Below are positions 1 through 5,129 of a DNA stretch of 6,027 nucleotides, in pieces. The notes under the pieces are model-generated. The model was not told where the DNA came from. It searched no databases and saw only the letters and a list, made by a program, of their open reading frames with translations. Source of the DNA: Polyangiaceae bacterium (GTDB lineage Bacteria > Myxococcota > Polyangia > Polyangiales > Polyangiaceae); NCBI GenBank assembly GCA_025936205.1, contig JAICTU010000527.1:1-6027 (forward strand), written 5' to 3'. The translations under genes and the position numbers were made by a program. Numbering within the stretch: position 1 is the stretch's first letter; each line of letters begins with the position of its first letter.

Positions 1-1
1 G

Positions 2-490
2 CTGTTCGTGACGCTGGCCGCCGTCTATATTGCCGCCGAAGCTGGAGACCCGGCGCTGGCCGATGACTTCCGCCGCCGCGCGCTGATCGCGGAGCTGGTC
101 GCCGGAAGCTTTGCGGGCCTCGTGTTGTGGCGCTCGTCGCTGGAGGCGCCGCAGCTCTATGGAGTGCTGATGGGCTCGGGCTGGTCGTGGGCCGTGCAGG
201 CCATCACCGCCGATCTGGCGCTGGTCACGATCGTGCTGCTCTGGGTGCGCCAGTACCGCATCGCGCGCTTCACCTGCGCGGCGCAGGCGGCGGCGGTGGT
301 GATGGCGTGGGGCGTGGCCATGGACCGCCACTTCATCCTGCCCGACTTGTCGGTGGCCTCCGCGGTCAGCCACCTGCCGGTGCTCCCCGCCTTCACGCTC
401 GTGTACGTGGCCGGCGCGCTCGTGCTGCTGCCGGCGTTCTGGTACCTGCTCAGGGTCTTCAAGAGCAGCCCCGGCAAACCGCACGAGTGA
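2..490 (+). CDS. cydB: Cytochrome bd-type quinol oxidase subunit II, C-terminal part (5' end outside window)
   Basis: Subunit II of a cytochrome bd (or cyanide-insensitive bd-like) quinol oxidase, the inner-membrane complex that oxidises quinol and reduces oxygen to water. The reading frame is already open at base 2, so the gene enters from the left; a GTG at position 8 is internal, not the start. The 162 visible residues compare with roughly 335-380 for the whole family. Seen: the family-typical stretch YIAAEAGDPALADDFRRRAL just after a membrane segment, then hydrophobic segments around residues 33-45, 63-82, 92-105 and 132-152. The tail AWGVAMDRHFILPDLSVASA followed by LLPAFWYLLRVFK matches the usual CydB C-terminus, where a last helix ends in FWYL.RVFK. 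The partner gene cydA would be expected upstream, outside the window. Identification is by recall of the family pattern; cydB versus cioB cannot be separated from this fragment. Confidence 0.88.
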   Translation: MFVTLAAVYIAAEAGDPALADDFRRRALIAELVAGSFAGLVLWRSSLEAPQLYGVLMGSGWSWAVQAITADLALVTIVLLWVRQYRIARFTCAAQAAAVVMAWGVAMDRHFILPDLSVASAVSHLPVLPAFTLVYVAGALVLLPAFWYLLRVFKSSPGKPHE

Positions 491-505
491 TCCCGCCCGG
501 CGCGG

Positions 506-532
506 TTGGCTCCGCGTGACGCGGTTTATACC
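506..532 (+). promoter_or_regulatory. Weak sigma70-like promoter candidate ahead of the peptide genes
   Basis: TATACC (527-532) resembles a -10 box, and TTGGCT (506-511) upstream resembles a -35 box, but the 15-base spacer is short. Region 491-679 (189 bases) contains no gene and no better promoter that I can see. The candidate overlaps the possible cydB hairpin, which weakens both calls. Confidence 0.2.
512..527 (+). terminator. Possible weak terminator hairpin after cydB
   Basis: The inverted repeat CCGCG-TGA-CGCGG (512-524) is followed directly by TTT, 21 bases after the cydB stop. It could end the cyd transcript before the peptide genes. The stem is only 5 bp and the T-run only three bases, so this is a weak call. 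Confidence 0.3.
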
Positions 533-660
533 AGGGCGCGACATCACGTAGCGCCTGGCGCCCTCCGTTGCGACCGGCGCAACTCAGCGCTGCGCGAGAT
601 CGACCCCTTTCACGTCGAGCAGAGTCGCAGCGGCAGGCGCCCGCGGCTCCACACACAACC

Positions 661-670
661 AAGGGAGGAG
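661..670 (+). promoter_or_regulatory. Strong ribosome binding site deciding the start of peptide gene 1
   Basis: The purine tract AAGGGAGGAG lies 9 bases before the ATG at 680. It fixes the start there. An upstream in-frame ATG at 506 would add 58 residues of arginine-rich, unstructured sequence ahead of the Gly-Gly leader. Confidence 0.75.
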
Positions 671-679
671 ACCCGTTCC

Positions 680-877
680 ATGCAGCAACACGACTTTAAC
701 GCCCGGATCCCGCAAGCCCGCGTCCTCACGGAGGAGGAGCTGCTTCAGACGCGGGGCGGCAACCTGTTCAATGACGTTTTCAAGTGGTTGAGGGGCGCGG
801 TCGACCCGCTGCCCGTGAGCAAACCGCTCGCCAACGCCATCCAGCGCGCGTGGAACGCCATCAAACAGGCAGCCTGA
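680..877 (+). CDS. Double-glycine leader peptide 1 (putative secreted bacteriocin/microcin-like precursor)
   Basis: A 65-residue precursor. Residues 1-27 form a leader with the double-glycine signature LTEEELLQTRGG (residues 16-27), the type cleaved after GG and exported by C39-peptidase ABC transporters in class II bacteriocins and Gram-negative microcins (family knowledge). The predicted mature peptide is 38 residues starting NLFNDVFKWLRG. It is cationic by my count (five K/R against two D) and ends in the helix-prone stretch ANAIQRAWNAIKQAA. There is no Cys, so neither disulfides nor lanthionines are possible. It starts NLF.D like its two downstream paralogues but is otherwise divergent. 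It is first of three tandem genes, 10 bases ahead of the next. The function (toxin, signal or other exported peptide) is not shown; the leader type is the well-supported part. Confidence 0.8.
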   Translation: MQQHDFNARIPQARVLTEEELLQTRGGNLFNDVFKWLRGAVDPLPVSKPLANAIQRAWNAIKQAA

Positions 878-887
878 AAGAAGCATC

Positions 888-1124
888 ATGAATCAACCAT
901 CCAACATGAACATTGAAGGCGCAATCGAGCTCAGCGACGCAGATCTCGGCAGCATCCAGGGCGGCAACATCTTCGGTGACGCCTGGAACGCCGTGAAAGG
1001 CGCCGTCAGCCCCACCATCAACGCCATCGTTCACCCCGTCGACACCTATCACAAGGTGGAGAAAGCCGTCTCTGACTTCATCGGCAGCCTGAAGAAGCCT
1101 TGGGGGCCGATCATCTACCTCTGA
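888..1124 (+). CDS. Double-glycine leader peptide 2 (putative secreted bacteriocin/microcin-like precursor)
   Basis: A 78-residue precursor with leader motif ELSDADLGSIQGG (residues 14-26), a close match to the class II leader consensus LSxxELxxIxGG. The predicted 52-residue mature peptide begins NIFGDAWNAVKGAV. It has a mid-section NAIVHPVDT shared in form with peptide 3 (NAVTHPLDT) and ends KKPWGPIIYL, with Trp, Pro and a hydrophobic tail. No Cys. It starts 10 bases after peptide 1 stops, with a purine tract GAAAGAAG 4 bases before the ATG, so the two are very likely co-transcribed. Bases 960-996 are identical to 1241-1277 in peptide 3. The first 40 bases are visibly less GC-rich than the surrounding genes. 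A second in-frame ATG (residue 7) is a less likely start. The role is unproven. Confidence 0.82.
   Translation: MNQPSNMNIEGAIELSDADLGSIQGGNIFGDAWNAVKGAVSPTINAIVHPVDTYHKVEKAVSDFIGSLKKPWGPIIYL
960..996 (+). repeat. 37-base direct repeat, copy 1 (peptide 2)
   Basis: Starts GGCGGCAACATCTTCGGTGA and encodes GGNIFGDAWNAV, the cleavage site plus first residues of the mature peptide. It is perfectly identical to 1241-1277, and identity breaks at both edges. Confidence 0.95.
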
Positions 1125-1174
1125 GCCCCGATCGAGATCGCATCGCATTCATCTGGAATTCACTGGAGAGAGAC

Positions 1175-1414
1175 ATGCAAGACCAATTCGAAAACACGGG
1201 CATCCGCGAACTGACGGACGCCGAGCTCATGCAAATTCAAGGCGGCAACATCTTCGGTGACGCCTGGAACGCCGTGACACACGCCGCCAGCGACGTCGCC
1301 CACGCGGTGACGAACGCCGTCACCCATCCGCTCGACACGCTGCAAAAGATCGGCGAGGGCATCGCCTGGCTGGCCAAGCACTGGCCACAACCGCAGCCGG
1401 GTCCTCACCTCTAA
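1175..1414 (+). CDS. Double-glycine leader peptide 3 (putative secreted bacteriocin/microcin-like precursor)
   Basis: A 79-residue precursor with leader motif ELTDAELMQIQGG (residues 12-24). The predicted mature peptide is 55 residues starting NIFGDAWNAV, identical to peptide 2 over these first ten, then an Ala-rich helix-prone stretch in which NAVTH occurs twice. It then has HPLDT as in peptide 2, four residues further from the cleavage site. The tail KHWPQPQPGPHL is rich in Pro and His. There are five His and no Cys; by my count the core is slightly acidic, unlike peptide 1. The start is set by GGAGAGAG (1165-1172) just before the ATG at 1175; a longer reading from 1100 would overlap peptide 2 and lacks a ribosome site. 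It lies 50 bases after peptide 2 and ends 23 bases from the convergent recN stop. The helical, paired and unequal cores would fit a multi-peptide bacteriocin, but this is inference. Confidence 0.82.
   Translation: MQDQFENTGIRELTDAELMQIQGGNIFGDAWNAVTHAASDVAHAVTNAVTHPLDTLQKIGEGIAWLAKHWPQPQPGPHL
1241..1277 (+). repeat. 37-base direct repeat, copy 2 (peptide 3)
   Basis: Identical to 960-996, in the same reading frame, 281 bases downstream. The leader codons just before it differ strongly between the two genes (ATCCAG versus ATTCAA for the residues before GG), so the identity is local to the junction. Confidence 0.95.
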
Positions 1415-1437
1415 TCAATGCTCTCGAGCACCGCTCT

Positions 1438-3240
1438 TCAAGCCACGCGCCGCGCCTGATGCAATAGCTCACGGGCAGCGGCGCGTGTCTTGGCGGTGAT
1501 GTTCAAGCCGCCCAGCATGCGCGCGATCTCCTCGCGCTGCTCCCTGCCCGACAGCCGCCGCACCCGGCTCAGCGTGCGCTCGCCGCGCACGAACTTTTCG
1601 ACCTTGAAGTGCTGATCAGCGAACACGGCGATCTGCGGCAAATGCGTGATGCAGAGCACCTGGCGGTGCCGCGCCACGCTGCGGATCTTGCGGCCGATGA
1701 TCTCCGCCATGGCGCCGCCGACCCCCGTATCGATCTCGTCGAAGGCATACATGCCGGCGGGACCGAGATCCGCCAGCACGCATTTGATCGCCAGCATGGC
1801 GCGGCTGAGCTCTCCGCCGCTCGCCACGCGATGCAGCGAACGCGCCTCTTCACCGCGGTTTGGAGCGATCAAGAACTCCGCGCGCTCCAGTCCCTCCGAC
1901 GAGAGCGGTACGCCGTCGACCAAGAACTCCGTTGCTTCTCCGAGGGCCGCACCGGCGCCACCAGTGGCCACGCCGGACGCCACGCCGGACGCAACTGCCC
2001 CCAACGAACGCAGCGAGACGACCACCCGTGCGCCGCCCATGCCCAGCGAATCCAGCTCCTGGCTGATGGCGGCGCCCAGCCGCCCGGCGGCGAGGCGCCG
2101 CTCGGTGCTCAGCGCGCGTGCCAAAGCCTCCGCGGCCTGCAGCGAGCGCGCGAGCGCGAGCTGCAGGGCCTCACTCGTCTCGTCATAACGGCTCAGCGCA
2201 TCGAGCTCGGCCCGACACTCGCCGAGATGCGAGAGCACCGCCTCGAGGCTGCCGCCGTACCGGCGCTTCAGCTTGGCCAGCTGATACAGCCGCTCTTCCG
2301 CACGCTGCAGCGCCTCCGGATCCGGACGTGCAGAGCGCACATGCCGCCCCAGCTCGCGCGCCGCGTCTGCGAGCTGACCGCGCAGCAGCTCGAGCTGCGC
2401 GGCCAGCGGCGCGAGCTGCACGTCGAGCTCCGCCGCCTCGCCGAGATTGCGCGCCGCCTGCGCCAGACCGTCGACCACCGAATCGTCGCGCTCGTACAGC
2501 AGCTCGGCGGCTTGCCCGGTGAGCCGCAGCAGCGCCTCGACACTGCGCAGGCGCCGGCACCGTTGCTCCAGCTCCTGCTCCTCGTCGGCAGCGCCTTCTC
2601 GGCTGGCACGCAGATCCGCGTCCTCGATCTCCTGCACCTGCGCTTGCAGGAAGCTCTCCCGCGCTTCGCGGTCCCGCCCGCGCGCCTCGCACTCGCGCAG
2701 CAACGATGCCGCCTGTCGCAGCTCGTGATAGGCGCGCGACAGCTTCTCGCGCAGCGGGTTGGCGCGGGCAAACGAATCCAGATAGCCGAGGTGCGTGCTC
2801 GGGTCGCTGAGCGTGTGGTGCTCGTGCTGCGACGAGATATCCGTGAGCCCACGGGTGAGCCGCGCCAGCACCTGCTGCGGCACGAGCCGCCCGTTGAGGA
2901 AGCCGCGCGTGCGGCCGCTCGCGGAGAGCACGCGCCGCACCACCAGCTCCGCCTCTTCCCCCTCGCCGCGAAGGTCTCGAGAGCCTAGCTCCAGCTCTTC
3001 GAGCGCGCGCGCGAGCCGCGCGTCTCCCTGGACGCTGAACAGCGCCTCGACCTCGCCCTCCTTGGCGCCGCTGCGCACCAGTTCCGGACGGCCCTTGCCG
3101 CCCAGCACCAGCTCCAGCGCGCTCACCAGAATGCTCTTGCCGGCGCCCGTTTCCCCCGTGAGCACGTTGAGCCCCGCGCCGAGCTCGAGCTCCAGCTCGT
3201 CGATGATGGCGAGATCCCGAATTCTGAGGCAGCTCAGCAT
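1438..3240 (-). CDS. recN: DNA repair protein RecN
   Basis: RecN is an SMC-like ATPase that acts on DNA double-strand breaks and supports RecA-dependent repair in the cytoplasm/nucleoid. Seen in order: N-terminal LRIRDLAIIDELELELGAGL; Walker A GETGAGKS (residues 29-36); the family stretch SSQHEHHTL (136-144); a long charged coiled-coil-rich middle (about 160-390); ABC signature VASGGELSR (472-480); Walker B MYAFDEIDTGVGG (497-509); switch histidine in ITHLPQ (531-536). All catalytic elements are present. At 600 residues it is longer than E. coli RecN (about 550); part of the excess is a Gly/Ala/Val insert at 415-435. The ATG start aligns with the usual RecN N-terminus, so it is well supported although no ribosome site precedes it. 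It has its own promoter with a LexA-like box and is convergent with the peptide genes. Confidence 0.97.
   Translation of the reverse strand: MLSCLRIRDLAIIDELELELGAGLNVLTGETGAGKSILVSALELVLGGKGRPELVRSGAKEGEVEALFSVQGDARLARALEELELGSRDLRGEGEEAELVVRRVLSASGRTRGFLNGRLVPQQVLARLTRGLTDISSQHEHHTLSDPSTHLGYLDSFARANPLREKLSRAYHELRQAASLLRECEARGRDREARESFLQAQVQEIEDADLRASREGAADEEQELEQRCRRLRSVEALLRLTGQAAELLYERDDSVVDGLAQAARNLGEAAELDVQLAPLAAQLELLRGQLADAARELGRHVRSARPDPEALQRAEERLYQLAKLKRRYGGSLEAVLSHLGECRAELDALSRYDETSEALQLALARSLQAAEALARALSTERRLAAGRLGAAISQELDSLGMGGARVVVSLRSLGAVASGVASGVATGGAGAALGEATEFLVDGVPLSSEGLERAEFLIAPNRGEEARSLHRVASGGELSRAMLAIKCVLADLGPAGMYAFDEIDTGVGGAMAEIIGRKIRSVARHRQVLCITHLPQIAVFADQHFKVEKFVRGERTLSRVRRLSGREQREEIARMLGGLNITAKTRAAARELLHQARRVA
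1968..1991 (-). repeat. 12-base tandem repeat inside recN
   Basis: Two perfect adjacent copies of CCACGCCGGACG (plus-strand sense) encode the repeated ASGV within VASGVASGVATGGAGAALGE, residues 416-435 of RecN. The segment lies between the coiled-coil region and the C-terminal ATPase half and looks like a flexible, slippage-born insert. Confidence 0.9.
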
Positions 3241-3252
3241 GGTGACGGGGTC

Positions 3253-3281
3253 AGGATAGCGCCGCGGCGTACACTGGTCAA
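3253..3281 (-). promoter_or_regulatory. recN promoter (-35 TTGACC, 17-base spacer, -10 TATCCT)
   Basis: On the minus strand TTGACC (3276-3281) matches five of six -35 consensus bases. TATCCT (3253-3258) matches four of six -10 bases, at the ideal 17-base spacing. Only 12 bases separate the -10 box from the recN ATG, so transcription would start about 4-6 bases before the start codon. The message would therefore be nearly leaderless, which agrees with the absence of a Shine-Dalgarno sequence. Confidence 0.65.
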
Positions 3282-3289
3282 GTGTTCAG
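3274..3289. promoter_or_regulatory. Candidate LexA/SOS operator over the recN promoter
   Basis: CTGGTCAAGTGTTCAG has the CTG-N10-CAG form of a LexA box, with further symmetry in an inner CA..TG. Its right half, GTTCAG, resembles the half-site I recall for myxobacterial LexA. It covers the -35 box of the recN promoter, the right place for repression. recN is a classic SOS gene in many bacteria. Overall dyad symmetry is moderate (5 of 8 base pairs). Confidence 0.5.
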
Positions 3290-3684
3290 ATCAGGCCGCC
3301 GACGGGGCCGTATCGCGCCCCGAGGTGCCGTCCGTGACGTACGGCGGAGGCCCGGCCCTGAGAGATCCCCACGAATTCATCGCGAAAAGAGCGCGACGAG
3401 CAGCGGTGAGGGTCCGTGCGGCGGCGTCGTGCCACGCCGGCATCCGTTCCGTCGGAGCAGCTTGCCAGGTCCCCCCGCGCCGTACAAAATCGAGGTTTCC
3501 ATGGAAACTTCGATTTGCGAGCGAGAACCCCTCCGCCGAAGGCCTCAGAATGCTTCAGCGCCGCACGGCAATCCCGCGCAAGCTGCGCGGCCGGTGAACT
3601 CCAGGGGATCACGGGCTCTTTCGCGCCCGGTTCGCGGGGATTCCTCAGGGCCCGGCCACCAAACACCCTGCTAAGCTTGAATCG
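3290..3684. other. Gene-poor divergent intergenic region
   Basis: This is the remainder of the 444-base gap between recN and the nucleotidyltransferase unit. Open frames exist on both strands, but they overlap one another, have no ribosome sites and no recognisable protein character. The one clear structure is the palindrome at 3487-3516. I see no convincing promoter for the gene at 3685. Confidence 0.55.
3487..3516. repeat. 30-base near-perfect palindrome
   Basis: The left arm AAATCGAGGTTTCC and right arm GGAAACTTCGATTT meet around a central AT, with one mismatch in 15 pairs (it would be a G:U pair in RNA). The centre GTTTCCATGGAAAC is a perfect 14-base palindrome. It is markedly more AT-rich than its surroundings and lies between divergent genes, 246 bases from recN and 168 from the next gene. 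It could be an operator for a dimeric regulator, or a dispersed palindromic element. The lack of a T-run and the divergent setting argue against a terminator. Confidence 0.85.
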
Positions 3685-3915
3685 ATGAGCCGGCGAGAAC
3701 GAGCCGAAGAGCGGCGCCGCTCGTGGGCGGGCGGGGTGGTGACGCGCGAGACGCACGCCTTCCTCGAGCGCGAGTTCTGGATCAGCACGACGGGCGAGCA
3801 GCGGCTGGCCGCGGTCTGGGAGATGGCCGTTCAATACTGGCACCAGGAGCACCCCGATGGCCCTGCCCTCCGACTTGATCGATCTGTTGGCGGAATTCGC
3901 CGCTACCGAGGTTGA
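3685..3915 (+). CDS. Small protein of unknown function, partner of the downstream nucleotidyltransferase
   Basis: A 76-residue protein. It has a very basic start (SRRERAEERRRSW), a middle with the pattern STTGEQRLAAVWEMAVQYW, and a tail ALRLDRSVGGIRRYRG. I recall small genes of similar pattern (xxEERLxxVWxLTxxAW ... RLxRxVxxxxR) directly upstream of DUF6036-type nucleotidyltransferases in myxobacteria and relatives. No named domain is recognised. It overlaps the next gene by 59 bases in another frame, so the two are co-transcribed. The ATG has no visible ribosome site and no earlier in-frame alternative that I can support; a message starting close to the ATG is possible. By position and size it could be an antitoxin or a partner subunit; that is inference. 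Confidence 0.6.
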   Translation: MSRRERAEERRRSWAGGVVTRETHAFLEREFWISTTGEQRLAAVWEMAVQYWHQEHPDGPALRLDRSVGGIRRYRG

Positions 3916-4300
3916 GTACCTGCTCGTCGGTGGCCAGGCGCTGGCCTTGCACGGTCATCCTCGTTTCACCAAGGATGCTGACCTCTGGTTGCGGGATACG
4001 CCCGACAATATCGAGCGCGCGCAGCGCGCGTTGTTGGCGTTCGGTGCTCCGCGCAGCGTGATCGATGCGTTGTTGACGGCGGAGCCACTCGATGTCGTGT
4101 GGATGGGAATGCCGCCGGCCCGCATCGATCTGATGAAGGGCGTACCCGGCGGCAACTTTGCGGAAGCCTGGCTCACGCGAGTCGCCCACGAGGTTGCGGA
4201 TACCGTGGTGCAGGTCGTGAGCCGTCCGCAGCTCATCCAGTTGAAGCGGGCGAGCGGGCGTCCGCAAGATTTGCTGGACGCCGATCAGCTGGAAGCGTGA
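3857..4300 (+). CDS. MNT-type nucleotidyltransferase (DUF6036/AbiEii-like), putative toxin-antitoxin component
   Basis: A 147-residue minimal nucleotidyltransferase of the DNA polymerase beta-like superfamily. Seen: YLLVGGQALALHG with the GG of the nucleotide-binding loop (residues 25-26); RFTKDADLW with the metal-binding D40-x-D42 pair; a third likely acidic residue D91 in ARIDLM; and the tail LKRASGRPQDLLDADQLE, typical of the family. The active-site set therefore looks complete. The start is supported by AGGAG (3845-3849) 7 bases before the ATG, inside the upstream gene. Members of this superfamily transfer nucleotides to proteins, tRNA or small molecules, and several are toxins or their neutralisers in two-gene modules; the substrate here cannot be told. 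No HEPN partner is visible; the partner is the overlapping 76-residue gene. Confidence 0.85.
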   Translation: MALPSDLIDLLAEFAATEVEYLLVGGQALALHGHPRFTKDADLWLRDTPDNIERAQRALLAFGAPRSVIDALLTAEPLDVVWMGMPPARIDLMKGVPGGNFAEAWLTRVAHEVADTVVQVVSRPQLIQLKRASGRPQDLLDADQLEA

Positions 4301-4367
4301 CCGGGCGGGCAACAGCAGAGCCTTCACGTCCCAGTTTGGTCGCCGCGATGATGGAGCACGCCGGAGC

Positions 4368-4426
4368 GCGCCGACGGACCGAAAGGTTCCGGCGCTAGCT
4401 GTCCGGCGCGGAGACGGGCAGCGCCG
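4368..4426. terminator. Two adjacent GC hairpins between convergent genes
   Basis: Hairpin one (4368-4395) pairs GCGCC with GGCGC and continues inward to GGACC-GAAA-GGTTCC, a GNRA-type tetraloop stem. Hairpin two (4404-4426) pairs CGGCGC with GCGCCG across an 11-base loop. They lie in the 247-base gap where the nucleotidyltransferase and rdgC units converge. They could stop transcription from either side, but neither has a T-run. Nothing else is seen in 4301-4547. Confidence 0.35.
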
Positions 4427-4547
4427 CAAGAGTGCGGTGAGAGCTACACGCATCGGCGTGACATTACCATGGGATCCGCGAGCGTCTCTGCCGCCACGTC
4501 GGTTCCGAGTGGGTCGACCTCGTAACGTCTGCGCTCAGCGCTTGGTT

Positions 4548-5129
4548 TCAAGCCCCGCGGCGCCGCTTGGCGGTCGGCGCGGCAGCATGGAACGCCTCGT
4601 AGGCTTCCGCATCCAGCACCTCTCCGCGCAGCCAGCGCTGCATCGCCGGCAGGAGCCCGCTCTTCCACTCGGGCGACAGGCGCACCCTGAGAAAGTGCCG
4701 GTACAAGCCCTGCACCAGATCGTGCAACTGCTCGAAAAAGCGCAGGCGCTCGTGGAAGTGCTCTTCTTCGCCCTCGCTCAGCAACGCCGGCAGTTTCACG
4801 CTGCTCAGCGCAAAGCTCGCGGCGTCGAGCGTGGCCAGCCACTCGTTTTGTTCGAAGATGAAGCGCAGCCCCACCTGGCGGGGTAACTTGCCGAGCAACA
4901 GGGCGTGCTCCGCTTCGGGGCTGCCCAGCGGATCGCGGCCGCGGATCGTCACGCGCTCCTTGTCCTCGAGCGGGTCCACGAGGACCAGCGTCGACTCGAG
5001 CGCGATTTCGACCACGCCCTGACCGGGGATCGTCAGCACTCCGTCCAGAACGTCACGGCTGAACCAGAGCCAGAGCACGAACTCGCCACCCAGAAAGCGG
5101 GTGGTCTCGATCCGATCAACGAGATCCAC
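4548..5129 (-). CDS. RdgC-like protein, C-terminal half encoded as a separate gene
   Basis: A 193-residue protein whose start FLGGEFVLWLWF (residues 12-23) matches the FLxxEFLxWLWF/W stretch found in the middle of RdgC-like proteins of related bacteria. This is followed by a beta-rich part with TIRGRDPLGSPEAEHALLLGK (61-81), the usual EAxxALxxGK element. The rest is a helical region with the LSPEW..GLLPAMQRWLRG pattern and a basic tail AKRRRGA. It begins with GTG at 5129, placed 6 bases after a perfect AGGAGG, and overlaps the upstream RdgC N-terminal gene by 14 bases. That arrangement suggests translational coupling and a two-subunit product, rather than a decayed reading frame. RdgC binds DNA and limits RecA activity in E. 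coli; whether this pair does so is inference. A sequencing or natural frameshift of one longer gene remains possible. Confidence 0.75.
   Translation of the reverse strand: MDLVDRIETTRFLGGEFVLWLWFSRDVLDGVLTIPGQGVVEIALESTLVLVDPLEDKERVTIRGRDPLGSPEAEHALLLGKLPRQVGLRFIFEQNEWLATLDAASFALSSVKLPALLSEGEEEHFHERLRFFEQLHDLVQGLYRHFLRVRLSPEWKSGLLPAMQRWLRGEVLDAEAYEAFHAAAPTAKRRRGA

Noticed and set aside
556..572. Sigma54-like promoter TGGCGC...GTTGCG
   Set aside because: The GG and GC elements are separated by 11 bases rather than the required 10.
506..679. N-terminal extension of peptide gene 1 from ATG 506
   Set aside because: The added residues are basic and unstructured. A strong ribosome site at 661-670 directs the start to 680, and Gly-Gly leaders are normally about 15-30 residues.
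1100..1174. N-terminal extension of peptide gene 3 from ATG 1100
   Set aside because: It would overlap peptide gene 2 and lacks a ribosome site; GGAGAGAG at 1165-1172 supports 1175.
1419..1430. TGCT-CTCG-AGCA hairpin in the gap between peptide gene 3 and recN
   Set aside because: A 4-bp stem with no T-run is too weak to call a terminator for either gene.
1609..2988. 459-codon open frame on the plus strand, antisense to recN
   Set aside because: It lies wholly opposite recN, has arginine/leucine/glutamine-rich shadow composition and no family character; long antisense frames are expected in GC-rich coding DNA.
3282..3674. Plus-strand open frames of 90-130 codons in the intergenic region
   Set aside because: Several mutually overlapping frames are open at once, none with a ribosome site or recognisable domain, and one begins within the recN operator.
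3286..3852. 188-codon minus-strand open frame in the recN upstream region
   Set aside because: It starts inside the small gene at 3685-3915 on the other strand, runs over the palindrome and into the LexA-like box, has no ribosome site, and has shadow-like composition.
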